Assembly: GCA_012728315.1 (NCBI GenBank)
Contig: JAAYFI010000026.1
Location: 1 to 64,000 of the forward strand
Reading direction: 5' to 3'
DNA length: 64,000 bases
DNA from: Gammaproteobacteria bacterium
GTDB lineage: Bacteria; Pseudomonadota; Gammaproteobacteria; Pseudomonadales; Pseudomonadaceae
This document shows positions 57,351 to 64,000 of the stretch, piece after piece. Every line of letters begins with the position of its first letter. Positions within the stretch are counted from its first letter, which is position 1. Under the pieces are notes generated by a model. The model saw only the letters and a list, made by a program, of their open reading frames with translations, ran no database searches and was not told where the DNA came from. The translations under genes were made by a program, and so were the position numbers.

Positions 57351-57986
57351 TTAGTTTTGCTGGTATTGATCGAGCATTGTATTAATGGCTTTGCGTAGGG
57401 CCGGCTCCGCTACTTGTGCATTGTGGTCGCTGCTGACTGTGCTTTGTCCACGCCAAACCAGTAAGCCGCTTTGTGCATCGCTAAAAGTTAAACTGAGCTG
57501 TTGGTAGTATTCAGTATAAGTCTGTGGCAGCACCGGAACACTCAAGCCTATGCCTGAATAACCGTAGCGATCGTAGGGGTGTCGATGCGTACCGTAACCG
57601 TAGCCAAAGCTGGCTGATGGGTAAGGACTGTCATAATAGCTGCGCTGTATAAGCTGGTTGTTCTGGCGAGTGAATTGTACTTTGAGTTGGCATTGAGCCG
57701 GGCTGGATGCAGCGCGCAATCCGTACTGTTCAAGTTGTTCGGCGACAATGCTTGCAGCTGTATCTTGCGCGGCCAGCGTATCGTTTGGGTGTGTCTGTTG
57801 GTTATGCCAGCACCAGTAAGTATAGGATTTTAACTGGGGCGCTACTGGGTAGGCGCTGGCGTCAAAATGTGTTGCAGCTGCAGGTGGTGCCGGCGGCAGC
57901 GCTAAGCCGCTGGCTTGATAAGGGTTGCTGGCTTGGCAGCCCCATAAAGCTACTAATGCCATGCTGAATGCTAAATAACGCAGCAT
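57351..57986 (-). CDS. DUF4136 lipoprotein
   Basis: A 211-residue lipoprotein with signal and lipobox ALWGC (Cys near residue 17). The mature part has the DUF4136 pattern: FDASAYPVAPQLKSYTYWCW, IVAEQLEQYGLRAA, a Gly/Tyr-rich variable segment (FGYGYGTHRHPYDRYGYSG), and the ending WRGQSTVSSD and LRKAINTMLDQY. Located in the envelope; function unknown. It is 30 bases downstream of cmoM on the same strand. Confidence 0.83.
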   Translation of the reverse strand: MLRYLAFSMALVALWGCQASNPYQASGLALPPAPPAAATHFDASAYPVAPQLKSYTYWCWHNQQTHPNDTLAAQDTAASIVAEQLEQYGLRAASSPAQCQLKVQFTRQNNQLIQRSYYDSPYPSASFGYGYGTHRHPYDRYGYSGIGLSVPVLPQTYTEYYQQLSLTFSDAQSGLLVWRGQSTVSSDHNAQVAEPALRKAINTMLDQYQQN

Positions 57987-58016
57987 ACGGTGCCTGCAAA
58001 GAGACCTGATTGAGTT

Positions 58017-58781
58017 TCAGTCTACTTGGATTGTGCGCGGCTGGCAAAGCCAATGCAGATAGCGTCCTAAGCCTGATAAAGCGGGGTGGCGACGGTAGCT
58101 GAGCTCGGTGCTGAGCAATTCTTCTGGAGCGATTTTCTGGCGAAATTGCGCAGGCATATAATCATGGAATACCCGAATGCCGCTGCGCTGCTGAATATGC
58201 CAAAGCGACTCGACTTGGACCGCCAGTTCGCGTGGGTCCAGTGGTTGTTGCGGCGTGAGTCCTCCGGCATCACCGGTAAAACGCTGTTGGCTTAATTTGC
58301 GCAAATTGCCCTTAAGTAAGTTTTGTAAAATGAGCCCATCTTTGTTGTAAAACGCCAGTGAAAGCCAGCCATGTGCTGCGGTAAGGCGGTGCAGAGCTGT
58401 CAAAATCGCACTGGGTTCTGCGAGCCACTCTAACACGGCATGACATAACACAAGATCGTATTGGCTAGTGTTTTGTTGCGCAAAAGACTGCCAGTTACTG
58501 TGGATAAAGGTCGCTTGACACTGTGCCTCAGCAAAGCGTTGCTGCGCTGCTTCGAGCATGGCTTGCGCGGGCTCAACTAAAGTCACCTGATGACCTTGTT
58601 CAGCCAGCCATAACGCCATATGTCCAAGTCCCGCGCCAATATCTAAAACGCGCAAGGGTTGTTGTGCCAGCACCTCATTAAGGTCCGCCTGTAGAACGGC
58701 TAAGCGTATTGCACCTTTATTGCTGCCATAGATTTTCTGCGCAAAACGAATGGCGAGCTCATCAAAATGTTGGTCGTGCAT
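58017..58781 (-). CDS. cmoM: tRNA cmo5U methyltransferase CmoM
   Basis: SAM-dependent enzyme of 254 residues that methylates 5-carboxymethoxyuridine at tRNA position 34. LRVLDIGAGLGHMALWLAEQ is the SAM motif, and LVLCHAVLEWLAEPSAIL, LAFYNKDGLI, GIRVFHDYM and GLGRYLHWL match E. coli CmoM (formerly SmtA). The ATG at 58781 gives MHDQHFDELAIRFAQ, as in homologs; the track start at 58817 adds 12 residues. Confidence 0.92.
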   Translation of the reverse strand: MHDQHFDELAIRFAQKIYGSNKGAIRLAVLQADLNEVLAQQPLRVLDIGAGLGHMALWLAEQGHQVTLVEPAQAMLEAAQQRFAEAQCQATFIHSNWQSFAQQNTSQYDLVLCHAVLEWLAEPSAILTALHRLTAAHGWLSLAFYNKDGLILQNLLKGNLRKLSQQRFTGDAGGLTPQQPLDPRELAVQVESLWHIQQRSGIRVFHDYMPAQFRQKIAPEELLSTELSYRRHPALSGLGRYLHWLCQPRTIQVD

Positions 58782-58866
58782 AGTGTTACTCTTGAAAAAT
58801 GCGAGGCACTCTAACAAAGAGCGCAGTTGTGCGGCAAACCGCAGTCTGGGCTGCGATGGGTGTCAA

Positions 58867-59502
58867 TTAAGACTTGAAAAAAGGCAAAGTGGCAGGCTTG
58901 TCTTTAGGCTTATCTTTTAACGGGCATTCTGGCCGTATTCCATACTCGCCTTGCTCACAGGGGCGCACTCGACGTTTATCACTTAAAGTGATTTGTCGTA
59001 AGTGGAACGGTTGCGCCGGTGTGCGCTCGAGAACAAAGCCTTGCTCATTGATGATTTCAACGGCTAACCAATGCGTACCACGATCAATGTCTTGCAGCCT
59101 GAAGACAGGGCTGCGGCTAGGGTCAAGTGCAGGCTCGCCATCTAAAATTAATCGATAGCGATGCCCTTCTAGCAGTGTTGGTTCACTGCTAATGGTGACA
59201 ATCAGCTGCCGATCATTGGCGCGCAAAGTGGCGTCGGGTTCTGGCGTTAAAATACGCAGCACTTGATACTGAGGCGTTAGCGGCTCAGCGCTATCTTGAT
59301 ACACCGGTGGCGGTTGAATAACAGGTGGTGATGGCAGTCGGTTGGATGGAGCTGCCTGAATGGTTTCAAAGTGCTGCTGTCGCGGGGGCTGGTCGGTAAA
59401 GACACGCTCACCGTTGGCATCGATATAGGTATAAATTGCTGCCCAAGTTGAGGGGGCAGCGCAGAGCATTAAAAGTATAAAAAAGCTGCGTAATATCATC
59501 AT
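58867..59502 (-). CDS. DUF4124 protein, long form
   Basis: A 211-residue exported protein. A signal peptide (FFILLMLCAAPSTWA) is followed by the DUF4124 motif AIYTYIDANGERVFTDQPP, a proline-rich linker, and a beta domain with WLAVEIINEQGFVLERTP. The same domain layout is found in the upstream neighbour. It overlaps that gene's stop by one base, so the two are coupled. Function unknown; located in the periplasm. Confidence 0.83.
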   Translation of the reverse strand: MMILRSFFILLMLCAAPSTWAAIYTYIDANGERVFTDQPPRQQHFETIQAAPSNRLPSPPVIQPPPVYQDSAEPLTPQYQVLRILTPEPDATLRANDRQLIVTISSEPTLLEGHRYRLILDGEPALDPSRSPVFRLQDIDRGTHWLAVEIINEQGFVLERTPAQPFHLRQITLSDKRRVRPCEQGEYGIRPECPLKDKPKDKPATLPFFKS

Positions 59503-60029
59503 TAGGGAGCACGGTTGCCGACGTGCACACGCTGCACGGTAATGATCTGTTCGCTGCTGATTTGCAGCACTTTGCCATTGGCCAGTACTTGGACGGCTAG
59601 ACGGTGTTCGCCTCGAGCAAGATTTGTAACAGCTAAGTGGGTAGAGGTGCTGGCTGCTCCATAGGCTTGTCCATCGACCAGTAACTGTAAGCGGTGTTGG
59701 TTGCCTAATTGAGGCTCGATTTCAACCTGCACGTTAAAACTGCCATTGTTAGCGCGTAACGCTTCATTGTCTGGCAAGCCCGTGAGTTGCAGTACAGCGT
59801 ACGGCGCTGCTTGTTGCGCTGCCTCTGGTGTGTCTGTGTGCTGGGTGTCTGCCGGAGTGTTTGTGAGCGGCACGCTATTAATCGCAGGCAGCTCGACACT
59901 GCTGGCATCTACACCAAGTGGTGGCTGGTCGGTGTAGACACGGTTGCCTTTATCATCAGTGTATTGATAAATCTGAGCAGTGACAGGCAGTGTTATCGCG
60001 AGCAAAGCAGTGGCAAATAATAGACGCAT
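59502..60029 (-). CDS. DUF4124 protein, short form
   Basis: A 175-residue exported protein with a signal peptide (LLFATALLAITLPVTA), then QIYQYTDDKGNRVYTDQPPLG (the DUF4124 motif), a Thr/Pro/Ala-rich linker and a beta domain (HRLAVQVLANGKVLQISSEQ). It shares domain order with the downstream paralog and may have arisen with it by tandem duplication. It is divergent from glnA; the region between them contains the sigma-54 promoter. Confidence 0.83.
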   Translation of the reverse strand: MRLLFATALLAITLPVTAQIYQYTDDKGNRVYTDQPPLGVDASSVELPAINSVPLTNTPADTQHTDTPEAAQQAAPYAVLQLTGLPDNEALRANNGSFNVQVEIEPQLGNQHRLQLLVDGQAYGAASTSTHLAVTNLARGEHRLAVQVLANGKVLQISSEQIITVQRVHVGNRAP

Positions 60030-60339
60030 AACCCATTCCTTGTAATGATTGTTTAAGCGTTACACGCTCTGCATCGTTAGGCAAGTGTTTCGCCGATTTG
60101 CTGTGTAAAAGTCGACAAAAACAGCGCGTATTTACAAGTTTGTCAGCAAAGAATAAAAAAACTGAATTGTATCGCTGTGCCGCGTACACTATGCCAAGTT
60201 ATGTCTTGTTGATTTGAGGCCGGTTGCGCTCATTATTACGCAATTTTTTTTGCAATAGTGAGCATTAGGGGCTAGCGCTGGCATTGGGCAGCAGTCAAAA
60301 TAGCAAGCTGAATATAATTACGCGTCTCGCCCTCGGTTA

Positions 60340-60354
60340 TTGGCACACTCCTTG
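60340..60354 (+). promoter_or_regulatory. Sigma-54 promoter of glnA
   Basis: TTGGCACACTCCTTGT has the -24 GG and -12 G(C/T) pair with the correct 10-base gap; the -12 dinucleotide is GT, not GC. It lies about 90-100 bases before glnA, whose nitrogen control by NtrC and RpoN is established. A nearby GCTCATTATT/GCAATAGTGAGC dyad may be an activator site, but this is uncertain. Confidence 0.55.
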
Positions 60355-60442
60355 TCTTGCCGAGACAGGATCTGTGGCGAGCGTACTGCCCGGAAGCCTG
60401 TTGCTGGGTGGGCACCTCGTTTATGAAGTCTTGGAGACCATG

Positions 60443-61846
60443 ATGTCAAAGTCGCTCGAACTGATACAAACCCATAATGCAAAATGGATCGATTTGCGTT
60501 TTACCGATATTGGTGGGCAACAGCACCATATCACGATGCCAGCTCGGGATGCTGATGAAGATTTTTTCGAGCAAGGTAAAATGTTTGATGGTTCCTCAAT
60601 GGCGGGCTGGAAAGGCATTGAGGCGTCGGACATGATTTTGTTGCCAGATGACAGCACTGCAGTGATGGATCCTTTCACGCAAGAGCCGACTTTGATTTTA
60701 GTGTGTGATGTCATTGAGCCCTCTACCATGCAGGGTTATGACCGTGATCCGCGTGCCATTGCGTCGCGAGCAGAAGAATATTTAAAGTCGACTGGTATTG
60801 GTGACACGGTTTTTGTCGGTCCAGAACCTGAGTTTTTTATTTTCGATCAGGTCAAGTTTAAGTCTGATATCTCTGGCTCTATGTTTAAAATTTATTCTGA
60901 GCAGGCCGCTTGGAATAGTGATGCGGATATCGAGGGTGGCAATAAAGGTCACCGTGTGGGTGTTAAAGGCGGTTATATGCCAACGCCACCAAACGATTAT
61001 GATCATGAGCTGCGCACTGCCATGTGTAATGCGCTGGAGGAAATGGGGCAGTTTGTTGAAGTGCACCATCATGAAGTAGCCACCGCAGGTCAAAATGAAA
61101 TTGGCACACGATTTAACACCCTTGTTGCTAAGGCCGACGAAGTGCAGGCGCTGAAGTATGTCGTACACAATGTTGCTGATGCTTATGGCCGCACTGCCAC
61201 TTTTATGCCAAAGCCGCTGTATGGCGATAATGGTTCAGGTATGCATGTGCATATGTCTATTGCTGCAGGCGGCAAAAATATTTTCTCTGGTGAAGGCTAT
61301 GCGGGTTTGTCAGACACCGCTTTGTACTTTGTCGGCGGCATTATTAAGCATGGTAAGGCATTGAATGCGTTGACTAACCCGTCAACCAACTCCTATAAGC
61401 GCTTAGTTCCAGGTTTTGAGGCGCCAGTGATGCTGGCATACTCTGCGCGTAACCGTTCAGCTTCGATTCGTATCCCTTATGTGACCAGCCCTAAAGCGCG
61501 TCGCATTGAAGCGCGTTTTCCGGATCCGTCAGCTAACCCTTACTTAGCCTTTGCTGCGCTATTAATGGCGGGCTTAGATGGTATCCAAAATCGAATTCAC
61601 CCAGGTGATGCCGCGGATAAAAATCTGTATGACTTACCACCGGAAGAGTCGAAACAGATTCCTCAGGTGTGTGGCAGTTTAAAAGAGGCTTTGGAGGCTT
61701 TGGACGCCGATCGCGACTTCTTATTGCGGGGTGGTGTCTTCAGTAATGAATTTCTCGATGCCTTTATTGCTCTTAAAGCTGAAGAGGAACTGCGTGTGCG
61801 GACCTTTGTACATCCGTTAGAATATGAGCTGTATTACAGCTGCTAA
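60443..61846 (+). CDS. glnA: Glutamine synthetase, type I
   Basis: Assimilates ammonia into glutamine, forming dodecamers. 467 residues from the second ATG of MMSKSLELI. The substrate and nucleotide regions [40 protein letters not shown] and the adenylylation-loop segment [12 protein letters not shown] (Tyr near 397) are present. The track frame from 60284 includes upstream non-coding sequence and the sigma-54 promoter. The GGAG site is 6 bases from 60443. glnA-thiI-typA is the known Pseudomonas order. Confidence 0.97.
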   Translation: MSKSLELIQTHNAKWIDLRFTDIGGQQHHITMPARDADEDFFEQGKMFDGSSMAGWKGIEASDMILLPDDSTAVMDPFTQEPTLILVCDVIEPSTMQGYDRDPRAIASRAEEYLKSTGIGDTVFVGPEPEFFIFDQVKFKSDISGSMFKIYSEQAAWNSDADIEGGNKGHRVGVKGGYMPTPPNDYDHELRTAMCNALEEMGQFVEVHHHEVATAGQNEIGTRFNTLVAKADEVQALKYVVHNVADAYGRTATFMPKPLYGDNGSGMHVHMSIAAGGKNIFSGEGYAGLSDTALYFVGGIIKHGKALNALTNPSTNSYKRLVPGFEAPVMLAYSARNRSASIRIPYVTSPKARRIEARFPDPSANPYLAFAALLMAGLDGIQNRIHPGDAADKNLYDLPPEESKQIPQVCGSLKEALEALDADRDFLLRGGVFSNEFLDAFIALKAEEELRVRTFVHPLEYELYYSC

Positions 61847-61863
61847 CTTAAATAATCAGCGGG

Positions 61864-61905
61864 CGAGCAGGGCGGTGTGCTATTGGATGCACAGTGTGCT
61901 GCTCG
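61864..61905 (+). terminator. Hairpin after glnA
   Basis: CGAGCAG (61864-61870) pairs with CTGCTCG (61899-61905) with a 28-base loop; TTGTTTGAGCATTTTTTT follows. A weak intrinsic terminator. Confidence 0.45.
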
Positions 61906-61995
61906 TTGTTTGAGCATTTTTTTGAAAAAGCTGCTATCATTTGCGCCCATTTTTGCGGTTGCTTTGGTAACCCTTCTTAGCGACCTGTTTGCACA

Positions 61996-63486
61996 ATGAA
62001 ATTAATTCTAAAATCTTTTGCTGAAATCACCATTAAAAGCCGCCCTGTGCGTCGACAGTTTTTACGTCAGCTGGGTAAAAATATACGCACGGTACTGCGC
62101 GATCTTGATCCTCAGGTCAAGGTTGAAGGTGAGTGGGATAACTTAGAGTTATTGACGACGCTGGAAGACCCTGCCGATTTACAAGAGCTGTATGCTCGCT
62201 TGCGTTGTACGCCGGGTATTGCGCATTTCTTTCAAGTGCTTGAGTACCCCTTAGGTGATTTAGACGATATTGCTTTGCGCTGCAAAGATCATTACTGCGA
62301 ATTAATTAAAGGACGAACCTTTGCTGTGCGCTGCAAACGTATTGGCAAACATCCTTATTCTTCCGTGGATGTTGAACGCTATGTGGGCAGCCAGCTGCGC
62401 CAACAGTGCGGAGCATCAGGTATCGACTTGACTCGACCTGAGGTTGAAGTGCGCTGTGAAGTGCGTCATCAGCGTTTGCTTATCGAATATGAGCGACACC
62501 AAGGTATTGGTGGTTATCCGCTTGGTACGGTTGAGCAAGCGCTGGTGTTAATGTCCGGTGGTTTTGACTCAACCGTAGCTGCCTACCAAATGATGCGTCG
62601 TGGTCTATTAACGCACTTTTGCTTTTTTAATTTAGGTGGGCGTGCGCACGAACTGGGTGTTAAAGAAGTTGCATATTATTTGTGGAAAAAATATGGCAGC
62701 TCCCATCGTGTGCTTTTTATCAGTGTGCCTTTTGAAGAAGTGCTCGGTGATATTTTAGAGCATGTCGATAATGGCCATATGGGCGTTGTGCTTAAGCGCA
62801 TGATGCTGAAGGCTGCAGAACAGATTGCCGATGATTTAGAGCTGGAAACCTTGGTGACCGGTGAGGCCATTTCACAAGTAGCCAGCCAGACGCTCACCAA
62901 TCTTGCTGTGATTGATAAAGCGACCAGTAAGTTGGTGGTGCGCCCACTGATTACGGAGCATAAGCAAGATATTATCAGTACGGCGGTTGAAATTGGCACT
63001 GCAGAGTTTGCTGAACATATGCCCGAATATTGCGGTGTAATTTCAGTAAACCCCAAAACCCGCGCCAAGCTCGGGCGCGTTGTGCATGAAGAAAGCCGTT
63101 TAGATGCTGACATTTTACAGCGTGCGGTAGACCGCGCAACTCGGGTCACTATGGACAAAGTGCTCGAAGAGCTCGGTAACGATGTGCATGTTGAGCAGAT
63201 CAGTGAAGCGCTGCCAGGCCAGATTGTTATTGATATTCGCCATCCGGATGAAGTGGATGAGCACCCGTTAATTCTAGAAGGCATTGAGCAAATGGCAGTG
63301 CCTTTTTACGCTATTAATGGACGATTTAAAGACTTTGATCCTAATCGGCAATACTTGCTGTATTGCGATCAGGGTATGATGAGCAAACTGCATGCTCATC
63401 ATTTATTGCATGAAGGTTATGCAAATGTGCGTGTTTACCGCCCTGAGCAAGGTGGCAGCCGCGCGCAAGCAGTCACGCATGATTAG
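61996..63486 (+). CDS. thiI: tRNA 4-thiouridine synthetase ThiI with rhodanese domain
   Basis: A 496-residue sulfurtransferase for tRNA U8 thiolation and thiazole synthesis. A THUMP domain is followed by the PP-loop [18 protein letters not shown] near 190, [16 protein letters not shown] with the interdomain Cys near 344, and a C-terminal rhodanese domain with [17 protein letters not shown], the persulfide Cys near 455. This long form is the E. coli type. Preceded by glnA and followed by typA. Confidence 0.96.
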   Translation: MKLILKSFAEITIKSRPVRRQFLRQLGKNIRTVLRDLDPQVKVEGEWDNLELLTTLEDPADLQELYARLRCTPGIAHFFQVLEYPLGDLDDIALRCKDHYCELIKGRTFAVRCKRIGKHPYSSVDVERYVGSQLRQQCGASGIDLTRPEVEVRCEVRHQRLLIEYERHQGIGGYPLGTVEQALVLMSGGFDSTVAAYQMMRRGLLTHFCFFNLGGRAHELGVKEVAYYLWKKYGSSHRVLFISVPFEEVLGDILEHVDNGHMGVVLKRMMLKAAEQIADDLELETLVTGEAISQVASQTLTNLAVIDKATSKLVVRPLITEHKQDIISTAVEIGTAEFAEHMPEYCGVISVNPKTRAKLGRVVHEESRLDADILQRAVDRATRVTMDKVLEELGNDVHVEQISEALPGQIVIDIRHPDEVDEHPLILEGIEQMAVPFYAINGRFKDFDPNRQYLLYCDQGMMSKLHAHHLLHEGYANVRVYRPEQGGSRAQAVTHD

Positions 63487-63627
63487 ATACTTATTATGGA
63501 TTCGTTTGTGGAGCTGTGTGGCGATGCCGCAGCAGTTACGCCCACCTGATCCATAAAGCCTGATCCACTTTGATTCGATCTGACGCGCTTTGCGTGCAGC
63601 CTAGATATTTTTATTTGAGATAAACTT

Positions 63628-64000
63628 GTGATTGAGAATTTACGCAACATTGCCATTATTGCCCACGTTGACCACGGTAAAACCACCTTGGTTGATGCCC
63701 TGTTACGCGCCTCTGGAACTTTAGACCGTAAAGAGTTGGACTCTGACCGTGTGATGGACTCCAACGACCAGGAAAAAGAGCGTGGTATTACTATTTTGGC
63801 GAAAAATACCGCCATTAAGTGGCACGACTACAACATCAACATCGTAGACACCCCAGGCCACGCCGATTTCGGTGGTGAAGTTGAGCGTGTGATGAGCATG
63901 GTTGACTGCGTTTTGTTGGTGGTTGACTCCATTGATGGCCCAATGCCGCAAACGCGCTTCGTTACCCAGAAAGCCTTCCAGTCTGGTTTGAACCCTATTG
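63628..64000 (+). CDS. typA: Ribosome-associated GTPase TypA/BipA, N-terminus only
   Basis: The first 124 residues of a translational GTPase of about 605, cut by the window end. Start GTG at 63628 gives [19 protein letters not shown] (P-loop), then [10 protein letters not shown] (G2), [15 protein letters not shown] (G3) and [20 protein letters not shown], the TypA signatures. It affects ribosome assembly and stress growth. The 141 bases before it show nothing else. Next to thiI as in Pseudomonas. Confidence 0.96.
   Translation, partial: MIENLRNIAIIAHVDHGKTTLVDALLRASGTLDRKELDSDRVMDSNDQEKERGITILAKNTAIKWHDYNINIVDTPGHADFGGEVERVMSMVDCVLLVVDSIDGPMPQTRFVTQKAFQSGLNPI

Noticed and set aside
60205-60262. 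Dyad GCTCATTATT...GCAATAGTGAGC as an NtrC site
   Set aside because: Spacing and core do not match the TGCACY-N5-RGTGCA consensus well enough to call.
60284-60442. N-terminal extension of the glnA frame
   Set aside because: It includes the sigma-54 promoter and has no homology; the start at 60443 has a proper ribosome site and the family N-terminus.

Overview
The window looks like a chromosomal segment of a gammaproteobacterium of the Pseudomonadaceae, probably a Pseudomonas-related lineage with moderate GC (GC was not computed). This is inferred from gene content and order: leuS-lptE-holA, rsmA-apaG-apaH-glpE, glnA-thiI-typA, arsRBCH, selAB-fdhE-fdoGHI, the fused OsmC-YcaO protein, and DUF2388 next to a DUF4105 protein. 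Most genes are core housekeeping genes, with accessory islands between them.

Layout. 1-13 kb (mostly minus strand): N-terminal two thirds of priA, a cytosine deaminase and its MFS transporter, topB, elbB, a YigI-type thioesterase, yaiI, TerC, MscS, a YheS-type ABC-F ATPase and cca. 13-17 kb: a candidate OxyR box with ahpC and ahpF, a spermidine-synthase-like gene, and a 5'-truncated VIT/DUF2135 gene. 18.2-21.5 kb: the most unusual region, four promoterless cassettes, each followed by an attC-like imperfect palindrome (RYYYAAC-like ... GTTRRRY-like), with no integron integrase in the window. The cassettes encode an RX4H HEPN protein, an unknown membrane protein, an unknown helical protein and a frameshifted AbiGi-like protein. 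This looks like a sedentary integron array or CALIN carrying candidate defence genes.

21.5-33 kb: a DUF4105 protease-like protein with DUF2388, tehB, an SDR remnant, arsRBCH, a DIP1984 protein, OsmC-YcaO, a periplasmic glutathione peroxidase, a carboxymuconolactone-decarboxylase-family protein and phhB. 33-44 kb: hrpB, a DUF1003 protein, then two minus-strand housekeeping blocks (glpE/apaH/apaG/rsmA and holA/lptE/leuS). Two decayed IS200/IS605 right ends with tnpB 3' fragments lie about 5.4 kb apart, at 31.2 and 36.5 kb.

43.7-54 kb: a DsrE protein coupled to an orphan GcvH-like lipoyl protein, then a complete selenocysteine-dependent formate dehydrogenase module: tRNA-Sec, selB, selA, fdhE, fdoI, fdoH and fdoG. 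fdoG has an in-frame TGA read as Sec197 with a recognisable SECIS hairpin, and a perfect FNR/Anr box lies upstream. 54-64 kb: a YdcF/ElyC-type protein, metY, a tandem universal stress protein, a DUF4136 lipoprotein, cmoM, two DUF4124 proteins, glnA with a near-consensus sigma-54 promoter, thiI with a rhodanese domain, and the start of typA (cut by the window end).
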